NCBI RefSeq assembly: GCF_001659705.1
Contig: NZ_CP015971.1
Coordinates: forward strand, 558,001 to 622,000
DNA from: Arachidicoccus sp. BS20
GTDB taxonomy: Bacteria; Bacteroidota; Bacteroidia; Chitinophagales; Chitinophagaceae
Direction: 5' to 3'
Length of the DNA stretch: 64,000 bases
Positions 26,401 to 34,863 of the stretch are shown piece by piece. Made by a program: the position numbers and the translations under genes. Each line of letters starts with the position of its first letter. Within the stretch, counting starts at the first letter, position 1. Under the pieces are notes generated by a model. That model saw only the letters and a program-made list of their open reading frames with translations. It was not told where the DNA came from and did not search any database.

Positions 26401-28490
26401 ATAAACGTCCACCAAATTCCTACGCGCAACCACAATCCAAGCGCCGGATAATTGGGCGCAACAAAATTATAATGATTAAACCCAAAACCGTTTTGTCCCC
26501 AGTTTACGGTGTTCAGATTGGTGTATTCTGCGAAGAATTTAAAGCGCTTGATTCTGAAATTCACATAGAAAGAAATATCGGGTCTGTTGCTGATGCGTTC
26601 ATCATCCTGATAATAAAATTGTCCGGTAAACGGCGAATAACCATCGGGTTTATATGGCGAAATATATCGCGCTTCAATACCCGTTGCGATATATAAATTC
26701 TGAAAGAAGTTGCCCTCAAACGAAAGTCTGTTTCGCATCATCAGCGCAGGAACGTGCAACGGCACATCTCCTGCTTTTTGCTGCGCATACGCTTCTATGT
26801 ACCAATGAAAAAATTTGCCCAAACGTGTTTCTTTTTCAATACCAATTTGCAGCAAGTTAAATGGAGAACTGTTCTGTGCCGCCGTAAAATAATCCTTGAA
26901 ATAAGTATAATTTTTATATAAATAATAATTCCCCAATAGCTTCATATTGACCGACGGAACATATAATACTGCATAGGCTTTTGTAATATTTTGATTTTTG
27001 AAATCGCTTGCGGCAATTACAGGAAAACCCGAATGCGAAGATGTATTCACTTGTGTGCTGTCGCCAAATGCCAAAGACGTTCCGGCGGAGGAATTGAAGA
27101 TATATGCAGGCGTTTGATTCACGTTCTGAAAGCCTAATTGTAGCGAACCGATTTTCTTCCCAAAGTCGCGCTGCAAGCTGATTCCGGCAAAATAATTCCC
27201 CGAATAATTTCCCGCAAGATAAAGCGCACCGTTTGCATCAATATCCCACTTTTTGTTGCGCGTTGTATTGCGGTATTGCGCACCTGCAAATATGTTGTTG
27301 TATTTCTGCTGAAAAGTATTTCCCAACTTTCCGCTTAACGACTGTTCATCGATGTATAACTTTAAATACTGGTTGGAATTTTTTTTCACGGGATAAGTGT
27401 ATAGAGCAAACTCGTTTGTCAGTTCTTTCCAGTTATCGTGAAAATTAATAGTATCCGAAGGTGCGATGAACTGGTAATACTCCAAATAATCATCAGCAAC
27501 AGGACTTTTATCAATATAACTATAATTATAGTTTGTAAATTTTATAGAATGTTCAAACCTTAAACGCGGATAAAACAAACGATATACCACAGTATCGTTT
27601 TTCATAATAGAATCTTTCTGTCCCAAGTCAAAAGACTGGCGCAGGTAAAGCGTTACATCTTTGAAAATATCGCCCGTTGCTACCGACGCATTAAATGGAT
27701 TGCTTGATGCTGTATTGCCGCTTCCCAGGCGGGTAACGGCTTCCAATGTATTTCCAAGCGCCAGGTTGTCCAAACTCGCCGGGTCAACCAGACCTCCGTT
27801 AATAGCAGCCTGCATACTATTTCGGATAACAATGAAATTGGATTTATATCTTTTATTGGCGCTGTTGATCGCGATATTTACCCTTAAATTGCTGTTTGCA
27901 TTATTCTGGTTGGTAAATGCTCCCGGCGCGTTCAACAAACGGTATTCAAAAGTAAAATTTACATTTCCTTTGGCACGCGGCTGCGTGTGCAATACATCAA
28001 TATACTGTTCGCCTCTTTGTCCAAGCATATAACCAAGTACAGAATATGGTCGTGTAGCCGAATATACTTTCGTATTGTTAAGCGTCAATCTATATGGGTC
28101 CATCGAATGAAAACCTGCATTCCATCCGGGTTTCATATAAGGCGTAAATAATAATGATTCGGTAGGCGAACCAATATTTCCCAAATCAGTTGAAGTAAAC
28201 GGAATCAGTAAGCGAGTTCCAAAATCATTAATCGAGCTATCAATTTGATGAATTAACGATGAATCGAAATAGTGATATGAAATAGTAATAGAATCTTCAT
28301 TCTTATCTCTCAACTTAAGCGAATCGCTGCCGGGTTGTTGTTTCGGCATTGGTCTTCCCTGATTGTCAGTTTGATAATTAGAACCATTGCTGAAACGATT
28401 AAGTTGGTTAATCTGCGCAAACACGCTGCCGCAGAATAACAGCGCGAACATTGAAAATATAAATAAAAAAACTTTTCTGAATAAGTACAT
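26394..28490 (-). CDS. Putative beta-barrel outer membrane porin
   Basis: The ATG at 28490 gives 698 residues with a signal peptide ending in SVFAQ near residue 23 (a TTG three codons upstream is weaker). The mature part is a Gln/Asn-rich linker followed by alternating aromatic and polar beta-strands to the end, with the last strand reading ALGLWLRVGIWWTFIN and a terminal Asn after Ile. YSVLGYMLGQRGEQYIDVLH and RAKGNVNFTFEYRLLN match the putative porin family (PF14121-like) of Bacteroidetes. Cargo unknown. It leads into murB on the same strand. Confidence 0.82.
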   Translation of the reverse strand: MYLFRKVFLFIFSMFALLFCGSVFAQINQLNRFSNGSNYQTDNQGRPMPKQQPGSDSLKLRDKNEDSITISYHYFDSSLIHQIDSSINDFGTRLLIPFTSTDLGNIGSPTESLLFTPYMKPGWNAGFHSMDPYRLTLNNTKVYSATRPYSVLGYMLGQRGEQYIDVLHTQPRAKGNVNFTFEYRLLNAPGAFTNQNNANSNLRVNIAINSANKRYKSNFIVIRNSMQAAINGGLVDPASLDNLALGNTLEAVTRLGSGNTASSNPFNASVATGDIFKDVTLYLRQSFDLGQKDSIMKNDTVVYRLFYPRLRFEHSIKFTNYNYSYIDKSPVADDYLEYYQFIAPSDTINFHDNWKELTNEFALYTYPVKKNSNQYLKLYIDEQSLSGKLGNTFQQKYNNIFAGAQYRNTTRNKKWDIDANGALYLAGNYSGNYFAGISLQRDFGKKIGSLQLGFQNVNQTPAYIFNSSAGTSLAFGDSTQVNTSSHSGFPVIAASDFKNQNITKAYAVLYVPSVNMKLLGNYYLYKNYTYFKDYFTAAQNSSPFNLLQIGIEKETRLGKFFHWYIEAYAQQKAGDVPLHVPALMMRNRLSFEGNFFQNLYIATGIEARYISPYKPDGYSPFTGQFYYQDDERISNRPDISFYVNFRIKRFKFFAEYTNLNTVNWGQNGFGFNHYNFVAPNYPALGLWLRVGIWWTFIN

Positions 28491-28540
28491 CGGGCACAAA
28501 AATAAAGCGAATGTAACCTTGAAATAATAAACGCGAAAAT

Positions 28541-29842
28541 TTAAGTAGTTAATTCCTCATATTCTTGTCCCAGCTGTGCTTGTTTTTTGGACGGCAGCAA
28601 TATAACGCGAAGTGTGGAATCGTTGGTAAAATAATTAAACATCCAATTGACAAAAATCAAAAATTTGTTCCGCACGCCGAGTATCAACATCAGGTGTAAC
28701 GACATCCATACGAACCATGCAAAACGTCCGTGGAAATGAAATTTAGGCAAGTCCACAACTGCTTTCCGTTTTCCGATTGTTGCCATTGTTCCGGGATTCT
28801 TGTATGTGAAAGCCTTTCGTGGTGCGCCTTTCAATGCATTCTTTAAATTGTGCACAAGGTTTTCGGCTTGGGCATTTGCTACATTTGCCAACTGCGGATG
28901 TCCTTTTTGCCATTCCTTTGTTTCCATATAAGAAACATCACCTATCACAAAAACATTGGGTAAATCTTTCGCTTCGTGAAACTCGTTTACAATGATTCTG
29001 TTGCCGCGTGTAACAGATTCTTTCGGAATGCCGTTCGGCACATTGCCTGTAACGCCTGCCGCCCAAATCAATGTTTTGGATGGCAGTGTTCTTCCATCTT
29101 CCAGCGTTACCACTTTGCCGTCGTAATCGTTAACATGAATACCAGTCCAAATGGTTACACCCATTTGTTCCAAATACATGCGTGAGTATTTTTGCGATTG
29201 TTCACTCATTGCGGAGAGTGTGCTGCCACTTCCTTCAATGAGATAAACTTTCAGCTGAGAAAAGTCAATCAACGGATAATCTTTCGGCAAAATTTTATTT
29301 TTCATTTCGGCTAAGGCACCAGCCAGTTCTACGCCTGTAGGACCACCGCCGACAATAACAATATTTAAAAACGGCGCTTTTGTTTCGGAAGTTTTTTCAG
29401 CGAGAGACGATTCGAAATTCAGCAATATCTTGTTACGCAAAGCAATTGCCTGCGGCGTAGATTTCATGGGAAACGCATTGGCTTCAATATTTTTATTGCC
29501 GAAATAATTATTGGTACAACCTGTTGCTATCACAAGATAATCGTAAGCATATTCGCTGTCATCGGTATAGACTTTCTGCTGCTGCGTATCAATATTTCTG
29601 ATTTTTCCAATGCGGATATTGATATTCCTTTTATTTTGAAAAATTTTTCTTAGTGGAAAAGAAATTGCAGACGGTTCAAGCCTTGCAGACGCCACCTGAT
29701 AAAATAAAGGCTGAAACTGATGAAAGTTGTGCGTGTCTATAATGGTAACATCATAGTTCGCATTCACAAGTTTTCTGGCGAGTTTCAACCCTGCGAAACC
29801 TGCGCCTATGATAACGATTTTTCTTGCTGAGGTTGTATTCAT
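28541..29842 (-). CDS. NADH dehydrogenase type II-like FAD oxidoreductase
   Basis: The ATG at 29842 gives 433 residues; a longer frame would add 52 residues before the flavin fold and was rejected. The FAD site is GAGFAG at residues 13-18, the NADH site VGGGPTGVELAG near 170-181, and DLPNVFVIGDVS near 298-309 closes the FAD site. A C-terminal amphipathic region (HFHGRFAWFVWMSLHLMLILG) would attach to the membrane. This is the plan of NDH-2, which passes electrons from NADH to quinone without pumping protons. It lies 80 bases after the small membrane protein gene on the same strand. Confidence 0.92.
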   Translation of the reverse strand: MNTTSARKIVIIGAGFAGLKLARKLVNANYDVTIIDTHNFHQFQPLFYQVASARLEPSAISFPLRKIFQNKRNINIRIGKIRNIDTQQQKVYTDDSEYAYDYLVIATGCTNNYFGNKNIEANAFPMKSTPQAIALRNKILLNFESSLAEKTSETKAPFLNIVIVGGGPTGVELAGALAEMKNKILPKDYPLIDFSQLKVYLIEGSGSTLSAMSEQSQKYSRMYLEQMGVTIWTGIHVNDYDGKVVTLEDGRTLPSKTLIWAAGVTGNVPNGIPKESVTRGNRIIVNEFHEAKDLPNVFVIGDVSYMETKEWQKGHPQLANVANAQAENLVHNLKNALKGAPRKAFTYKNPGTMATIGKRKAVVDLPKFHFHGRFAWFVWMSLHLMLILGVRNKFLIFVNWMFNYFTNDSTLRVILLPSKKQAQLGQEYEELTT

Positions 29843-29922
29843 AATGTAGCGGATGACTTTTGATGCAAGGTAATTTATCCGCGCAACATAGAAAACAACA
29901 TTGAAGGAAAATAGGGAAATAT

Positions 29923-30270
29923 TTAACCACGCATACGAATGACTGCGAACGCAAGCGATACCAATAAAATAATGATGACAACCGCAAGTACATACCATGC
30001 AATTTGTGCAAACCGCAGCGGTTTTGATTTTCTTTTATCATCAATAGACTGGTGCAACGTTTTATGTAATTGCGCTACGCTCTTATCAATTTTATTGGTG
30101 GAAGAAAATGATTCCAAACCGTCCATTGCATCCTTTAAAAAATCGTCGCTTTCTGCATCTTCCAACTTTTTCGCAAGCGTTTCCGAAAGGTTATCTCTCA
30201 GATAATCTTTTAATTTAAGTCTTTCTATAAATGACTTTTTTTTGTGCGATATGTTTTTTTTATTCGTCAT
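29923..30270 (-). CDS. Small C-tail-anchored membrane protein next to a sigma factor
   Basis: This 115-residue protein has a basic N-terminus, a charged helical middle (LRDNLSETLAKKLEDAESDDFL near residues 25-46, with QLHKTLHQSIDDKRKSK later), and one membrane helix near 90-110 (WYVLAVVIIILLVSLAFAV). Its start overlaps the 3' end of the sigma-factor gene by 11 bases, so the two are translated together. Position and topology suggest a partner that holds the sigma factor at the membrane, but no known anti-sigma motif is seen. Unassigned by family. Confidence 0.7.
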   Translation of the reverse strand: MTNKKNISHKKKSFIERLKLKDYLRDNLSETLAKKLEDAESDDFLKDAMDGLESFSSTNKIDKSVAQLHKTLHQSIDDKRKSKPLRFAQIAWYVLAVVIIILLVSLAFAVIRMRG

Positions 30271-30829
30271 CGTTCTGCCTCATCTTTTCTATAGAAATTT
30301 TAAGATTTCTCTTGCCGTTTTGAATATGGCTCTTTACCTGCGTATCGCTAAATCCTGTAATTTCAGTTATTTCCGAATATGTTTTTTTATGAAGATAAAA
30401 TAATGAAATACAAGTCTTTTGTTCATCGTTCAACTGTTTCATTGCCTGTTCTATGTATTGGTAACGTCTTTCTTTGTCCAAAGCATCCTGCGGCAATTCA
30501 TCTTCTATTAGTTCCGTTAGTTCTTCTTTCCACTCTTCCAAAATTAATCTTTTTTCGGAACGCAGTTTCATCAAACAATAATTTTTTGCAACGGCATAAA
30601 TCCACCCTCTGAATGCAGTTACTTTAGAATGATGAAACTCGTTCAATACTTTGTAAAAAACCTGCTGCACGGCATCCCTGGCTTCATTTTCGTCTTTTAA
30701 ATATTTCATGCACACACCAAGCAGCAAAAGCGTATATCGCTCCAGCAAAATGCCGAGCCAATAATTATCCTGCGTTTGATAAAATTTGTTTACCAAAACC
30801 TCATCGTCGTATTTTTGATGCCGGTTCAC
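30260..30829 (-). CDS. RNA polymerase sigma factor, sigma-70 (ECF-like) family
   Basis: The GTG at 30829 gives 189 residues starting NRHQKYDDEVLVNKF after the first Met, which matches typical relatives. An ATG-less longer frame reaches 30925 but would run into the divergent gene. Region 2 reads LLGVCMKYLKDENEARDAVQQVFYKVL, and region 4 near the end has KTCISLFYLHKKTYSEITEITGFSDTQVKSHI. No anti-sigma or FecR gene follows; instead a small membrane protein gene overlaps its end by 11 bases. It is divergent from the NlpC/P60 gene, with 76 bases between the two starts. Confidence 0.88.
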   Translation of the reverse strand: MNRHQKYDDEVLVNKFYQTQDNYWLGILLERYTLLLLGVCMKYLKDENEARDAVQQVFYKVLNEFHHSKVTAFRGWIYAVAKNYCLMKLRSEKRLILEEWKEELTELIEDELPQDALDKERRYQYIEQAMKQLNDEQKTCISLFYLHKKTYSEITEITGFSDTQVKSHIQNGKRNLKISIEKMRQNDDE

Positions 30830-30905
30830 TAAAAAATAAAAACGTTTATATAAAGATGCGGATTTAGATAAATTCCATAAATTGGATTTAAAATTAATTG
30901 AAAAA

Positions 30906-31655
30906 ATGCAAAAAGTTACAGCCATAGTTCCTGTTGCGCCAATGCGTGCGGAAGCGTCTCATCGTTCGGAAATGGTAAGCCAGATTTTGTTGGGAGAAAC
31001 TGGCGACATTATTGAAGCCGGAAAAGATTTTACCAAAATAAAAACCAATGCAGATGATTATGAGGGCTGGGTGCAAACATCACAATTGGCGGGCATTTCT
31101 GAAAATGAAGCCAAAACAAATATATTGGGCTATGCAACAAAAAACTGTTGCATACAATTCAATGAACAAACAATGTTTATATCAACAGGAACACCGGTTT
31201 TGGAAACAAAAAATATAGGTCAATTTTTAATTGATTATAAAGATATTCCCTATCTGAAAAATGTATCATTTTCAAAAGAAGCGTTGGAAGAGCTTGCATT
31301 TCCGTTTTTGAACACAGGTTATTTATGGGGCGGGCGTTCCGCCTTCGGAATTGATTGCAGCGGTTATGCACAACTAATATTTAAGTTTTTCGGTTATCAA
31401 CTACCGAGAGATGCTTATCTGCAAGCGACAGTTGGAGACACAATTGATTTTCTTGAGCAAACAGAACCCGGAGACCTTGCTTATTTCGATAATGCAGACG
31501 GACGAATAATTCACGTTGGTATTTTGCTTGACAAAGAAACCATCATTCATTCATCCGGAAAAGTGCGTATTGATAAAATAGATGCCGACGGAATTGTCAA
31601 TGTTGATACTGGTTTGCGCACGCATCATCTAAGAATTATTAAAAGAATTGCATAA
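30906..31655 (+). CDS. NlpC/P60 (C40) cysteine peptidase with SH3-like domain
   Basis: The ATG at 30906 gives 249 residues (a TTG eight codons earlier is less likely). An SH3b-like domain fills about residues 3-60 (VPVAPMRAEASHRSEMVSQI). The NlpC/P60 domain has Cys151 in GIDCSGYAQLIF, His203 in IIHVGILL, and the WGGRSAFG lead-in. This is the layout of enzymes that cut gamma-D-glutamyl-diaminopimelate bonds in peptidoglycan peptides. No signal peptide is present, as in cytoplasmic YkfC-like recyclers, so action on imported muropeptides is the likeliest role. Confidence 0.9.
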   Translation: MQKVTAIVPVAPMRAEASHRSEMVSQILLGETGDIIEAGKDFTKIKTNADDYEGWVQTSQLAGISENEAKTNILGYATKNCCIQFNEQTMFISTGTPVLETKNIGQFLIDYKDIPYLKNVSFSKEALEELAFPFLNTGYLWGGRSAFGIDCSGYAQLIFKFFGYQLPRDAYLQATVGDTIDFLEQTEPGDLAYFDNADGRIIHVGILLDKETIIHSSGKVRIDKIDADGIVNVDTGLRTHHLRIIKRIA

Positions 31656-31658
31656 AAG

Positions 31659-31690
31659 TTTGGCTACAAAACATAATATTATTATCTTTG
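31659..31690 (+). promoter_or_regulatory. Promoter of the initiator tRNA gene
   Basis: TTTG at 31659-31662 and TATCTTTG at 31683-31690 match both Bacteroidetes consensus boxes with a 20-base spacer. It lies about 70 bases before the tRNA start. Confidence 0.72.
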
Positions 31691-31759
31691 CACTCCATTT
31701 GAGAAACGGATATATAATTTCTCATTAGAAACGCGATAATTTTTACATCAACTTAATAT

Positions 31760-31831
<72 letters not shown>

Positions 31832-31833
31832 CT

Positions 31834-31876
31834 AAAGCGGCATCATCAAAAAAATATTGGATGAGCCGCTTTTTTA
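31834..31876 (+). terminator. Intrinsic terminator after the initiator tRNA
   Basis: AAAGCGGC (31834-31841) with nearby TCATC pairs with GATGA and GCCGCTTT, followed by a T-run near 31869-31875. Confidence 0.82.
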
Positions 31877-32087
31877 TATCTCCAAAACTATACAGAACAG
31901 ACTATTAAGTATCTCTGCAATTTATTTGTAACTTGCACCGGAATTGTTGATGCATAATTCAGCTGTCGACAGTTTTATATCATTAACTAATAAGCAACTG
32001 CTTTGTGCATTTTTCGCAAATGCATTTTGTGTCATCCTTGTAAATAATTAAAAACAAGCTGGTTTCATCCAAAACTTAACGACGTCT

Positions 32088-33068
32088 ATGGCAATTAAAG
32101 TGTATCAAAAAGCAGACAAAAAAGATATAGATGATGTATTGAATTTACTTGGCTCAATTTATCCGTTGAGCAAAGAACTGAAAGATAAGTTTTATAAAAA
32201 TACTTTGACACTGCAATTGCAAAAAGGAGAAACGCTGATAGACCAAGGCGAAATATGCAATTATATTTATTTTATAAAATCCGGTGCTATGATGGGGTCA
32301 TCAATACATCATAAAAGAAAAATTATCACATACATCTCAATAGAAAATACTTTTTTAAGTTCCATATCCGGTTTGCATGGCGTAGTGCCATCCAGAGAAA
32401 GTATAGTAGCTGTGGAGCAATCGACATTGCTGGCATTGCACAACGATGTATTGCAGCAGCTTTTTAAAAACCATTTCGACTTTAACTATATTTTTCGTGT
32501 AGTAATAGAACAATATTACCGGGATGCACAGGAGCGTTCGTATATCGTACGGTTGGGTAATGCACGGGAAAGATATGAATACTTTACACAAACCAAACCG
32601 GGATATATTGAACGCCTGCCCGAAGAAAGTGTAGCATCCCTGTTAAATATAAAGCCTGTTACATTGTCGCGGTTGAAGAAACAGTTTAAAACACAGGAGC
32701 TTCGGAAGCAGGAGGCGGAACAATTATTCAAACAAATAAACAACGACATCTTGGAACGGAAACTTTATACGAATAAAAAAATCAGTCTTAAATCATTGTC
32801 TGTAGAGTTGGGTATTGCGTCTCACAGATTATCTTCCGTTATCAACAGTTGCAGTCAACGCACTTTTCTCAATTATGTCAACGCTATTCGTATCAACAGT
32901 ATCAAACAGTACCTGGCAAATCCGGAATATCTGCGGCGTTATACCGTGGAAGTGCTGGCTTACGACGCAGGCTTTTCGTCCAGAAGTACGTTTTACAGCG
33001 CCTTTAAAAAAGAAGTAGGCGTCACTCCTGCCGAATATCTCCGGCAGTTAAAAGATACAAAACTTTGA
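32088..33068 (+). CDS. Transcription regulator joining a Crp/Fnr-type sensor and an AraC-type DNA-binding domain
   Basis: A 326-residue protein. Residues about 25-140 form a cyclic-nucleotide-binding-like beta-roll (LQLQKGETLIDQGEICNYIYFI, then SGAMM). Residues about 175-200 resemble the Crp-type helix-turn-helix (EESVASLLNIKPVTLSRLKKQ). Residues about 230-322 are AraC-type, with SLKSLSVELGIASHRLSSVIN as the first HTH and VEVLAYDAGFSSRSTFYSAFKKEVGVTPAEYLRQ as the second. The cNMP-contacting Arg/Glu residues are not obvious, so the ligand is open. Upstream 31991-32024 holds an AAGCA-N2-TGCTT palindrome and a TGCATTT/AAATGCA hairpin that may be its own operator. It lies beside a structured RNA. 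Confidence 0.8.
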   Translation: MAIKVYQKADKKDIDDVLNLLGSIYPLSKELKDKFYKNTLTLQLQKGETLIDQGEICNYIYFIKSGAMMGSSIHHKRKIITYISIENTFLSSISGLHGVVPSRESIVAVEQSTLLALHNDVLQQLFKNHFDFNYIFRVVIEQYYRDAQERSYIVRLGNARERYEYFTQTKPGYIERLPEESVASLLNIKPVTLSRLKKQFKTQELRKQEAEQLFKQINNDILERKLYTNKKISLKSLSVELGIASHRLSSVINSCSQRTFLNYVNAIRINSIKQYLANPEYLRRYTVEVLAYDAGFSSRSTFYSAFKKEVGVTPAEYLRQLKDTKL

Positions 33069-33135
33069 ACACTTTCAATTTGTCCTGAATTATAAGTTCG
33101 GACAAGTATGGCAACCATTTTTCCCAACAGTTAAT

Positions 33136-33143
33136 TAGCTTTG
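33136..33143 (+). promoter_or_regulatory. -7 promoter element before the structured RNA
   Basis: TAGCTTTG matches TAnnTTTG exactly. Transcription would start near 33150, just before the base of the long stem. No clear -33 TTTG is seen. Confidence 0.45.
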
Positions 33144-33149
33144 CAGAGC

Positions 33150-33316
33150 CTTAACAACAAGCAACTTGGTTTTAGGTAAAAAATACGGAGACTTGACCCG
33201 GAGCACAGCCGCTAAAACATGCGTAGTCCGTAACTAAAGCCAACTGCTTATTTTCTTTCTTAATTATCAGAGAATAATCCTACAAAAAAGCTGCTTAAAA
33301 TCTAAGCAGCTTTTAA
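33150..33316 (+). ncRNA. Candidate free-standing structured RNA (6S-like shape)
   Basis: No reading frame fills this gap, yet the DNA forms a long rod. AAGCA (33159-33163) pairs with TGCTT (33245-33249). After a small 2x1 internal loop, TTGGTTTTAG (33166-33175) pairs with CTAAAGCCAA (33234-33243), with one G-U. An asymmetric A-rich bubble (GTAAAAAA, 33176-33183) follows, then TACGGA (33184-33189) pairs with TCCGTA (33227-33232). A -7 box precedes it and a strong terminator ends it, so it looks like its own gene of about 165 nt. The rod with an internal bubble recalls 6S RNA, including the Bacteroidetes 6S-Flavo type, but this is shape only. Confidence 0.45.
33284..33316. terminator. Bidirectional intrinsic terminator
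   Basis: AAAAGCTGCTTA (33286-33297) pairs perfectly with TAAGCAGCTTTT (33303-33314) around a five-base loop. It serves the structured RNA on the plus strand and the DUF1080 gene on the minus strand. Confidence 0.88.
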
Positions 33317-33334
33317 TTTTTATCAATTTAATTT

Positions 33335-34096
33335 TTATTTCAATTCCCGTACCCAGATATTTCTGAAACTGATGGGCTTGCTTTTATCGCCATGCGCCTG
33401 TAATTTTATAGGCAAGGCGCCATGCGCTTTATAAAACGGTTTGCCGATATACAGCGTCTGTCCTTTCAGTTCAAAATGATTTTGTACCAATACTCCGTTG
33501 AAAAAAACGGTAACATAAGCGGGTGTCAGCAGCTTACCGTTTTCATCAAATGCCGGAGCCGTCCAAACCACATCGTACGCTTGCCACTCGCCGGGCTTCT
33601 TTGCAGGATTTGCCAGAGGAACGCTCTGCTTGTAAATTGAACCGGCTTGTCCATTGGTATAAGTTTTATTATTGTAGGAGTCCAAAACCTGCAGTTCATA
33701 ACCATCATCGCCCGGGCCTGTGGAAGCCAGAAAAACGCCGCTATTGCCGCGAGCCTGACCTTCTCCTTCAATATCTGTCGGCTCTTTCCATTCAATATGC
33801 AACTGATAATTTTTAAAGGATTGCTTTGTCTGAATATTACCGGCTTTTTTATTCACGGTTAAAATTCCGTCTTGCACAATCCAGTCCGCAGGTTGATTGG
33901 TATGGTCGGCAGATACCCATTGGTCGAGATTCTTTCCGTCAAATAAAACAACAGCATCCGAAGGTGCATCTCCGTAATTTGTCCCGGGTGTAACTATTGG
34001 CGGAACCGGCAGGTAAACTTCTGTGTCTTCAGGTTTTTGAGCATGTGCCGCACAAATAGTCGTTAACATAATCATACTGAGAAAAAAACGCTTCAT
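33335..34096 (-). CDS. DUF1080 (3-keto-disaccharide hydrolase-like) secreted protein
   Basis: This 253-residue protein has a signal peptide cleaved after AAHAQ near residue 19. The mature domain is a concanavalin-like beta-sandwich of the DUF1080 family: VVLFDGKNLDQWVSAD near 49-64, NYQLHIEWKEP near 94-104, GNSGVFLAS near 118-126, YELQVLDSYNN near 133-143, and the closing FRNIWVREL. Relatives bind or hydrolyse glycosidic bonds of 3-keto sugars. It precedes pgl by transcription order reversed (pgl first, then this gene, 15 bases apart), so both may belong to sugar metabolism. Confidence 0.9.
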   Translation of the reverse strand: MKRFFLSMIMLTTICAAHAQKPEDTEVYLPVPPIVTPGTNYGDAPSDAVVLFDGKNLDQWVSADHTNQPADWIVQDGILTVNKKAGNIQTKQSFKNYQLHIEWKEPTDIEGEGQARGNSGVFLASTGPGDDGYELQVLDSYNNKTYTNGQAGSIYKQSVPLANPAKKPGEWQAYDVVWTAPAFDENGKLLTPAYVTVFFNGVLVQNHFELKGQTLYIGKPFYKAHGALPIKLQAHGDKSKPISFRNIWVRELK

Positions 34097-34111
34097 AATA
34101 TTTATATTTAT

Positions 34112-34843
34112 TTAGTGAGACAATAATTTCGCCGCCGCTTCGTCCACAAACCAATGCAGCTCTCCCGGATTAGGTTTGATGATTTGCGAAGGATATAAAT
34201 CGGGATTGTACACGCCTTCCAGCACTTCTTTCAAAGCTTCTTGTTTGCCTTCCCCTGCGGCAAGAAAACAAACCTGCGCTGCATGATTTGCCACGGGATG
34301 CGTCATTGTAACGCGATACATACCCTGGGCTTCGAGCCAAAAACTTGTAGTCCACTTTGTTGCTTCGTGAATAACTTCCGTCTGGCGCGGAAACAAAGAT
34401 AAGGTATGTCCGTCATCGCCCATACCGAGAATAATTACATCCAAGCCTGTCGGCTTTCCGTCGAAGAATTGATGTAAAACCTGCGCATAATTTTCCACGC
34501 TTTCTTCGGGCGTAATATTTTCGGTCCGGAAAAAATGAATCTGTTCTTCTTTTACCGGCACATGATTGAGCAAGGTTTCATAACACATTTTTGCATTGCT
34601 TCTGTCGTCGCTGTATGGAACAAAGCGTTCATCGCCCATGAAAAAATGCCACTTGCTCCAATCGATTTTATTTTTATACTCGTCGCTCGCAAGCAGCTTG
34701 TGTAGCAGCTTTGGTGTGCTGCCGCCGGAAAGCGCAATGGTAAAAATGTCTTGTTTTTGCAAAGTTTCATCGGCGTGTTGTACTAACCAATCTGCAAAAT
34801 TTTTACTGAGTTCGTTGATGTCTTTTGAAATGTGCAACTGCAT
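34112..34843 (-). CDS. pgl: 6-phosphogluconolactonase
   Basis: A 243-residue DevB-type enzyme that hydrolyses 6-phosphogluconolactone in the oxidative pentose phosphate pathway. Motifs are IALSGGSTPKLLHKLL near 36-51, WHFFMGDERFVP near 66-77, DDRSNAKMCYETLL near 80-93, and ILGMGDDGHTLSLFP near 137-151 with the catalytic His. SWMTHPVANHAAQ-like residues follow (VTMTHPVANHAAQ). No zwf or gnd gene is adjacent in this window. The stop is 15 bases before the DUF1080 start. Confidence 0.94.
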   Translation of the reverse strand: MQLHISKDINELSKNFADWLVQHADETLQKQDIFTIALSGGSTPKLLHKLLASDEYKNKIDWSKWHFFMGDERFVPYSDDRSNAKMCYETLLNHVPVKEEQIHFFRTENITPEESVENYAQVLHQFFDGKPTGLDVIILGMGDDGHTLSLFPRQTEVIHEATKWTTSFWLEAQGMYRVTMTHPVANHAAQVCFLAAGEGKQEALKEVLEGVYNPDLYPSQIIKPNPGELHWFVDEAAAKLLSH

Positions 34844-34863
34844 AGTGATGTATGATTTATGAA

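Noticed and set aside
28497-28504. TATTTTTG -7-like box before the porin gene
   Set aside because: The transcript would begin at the start codon itself, so chance in AT-rich DNA is more likely.
29843-29998. 52-residue N-terminal extension of the NDH-2 protein
   Set aside because: The Cys/Tyr-rich extension precedes a complete flavin-binding fold and overlaps the neighbouring gene's end in another frame; the ATG at 29842 fits the family.
30830-30925. Longer N-terminus for the sigma factor
   Set aside because: It would overlap the start of the divergent NlpC/P60 gene, and family alignment by eye favours the GTG at 30829.
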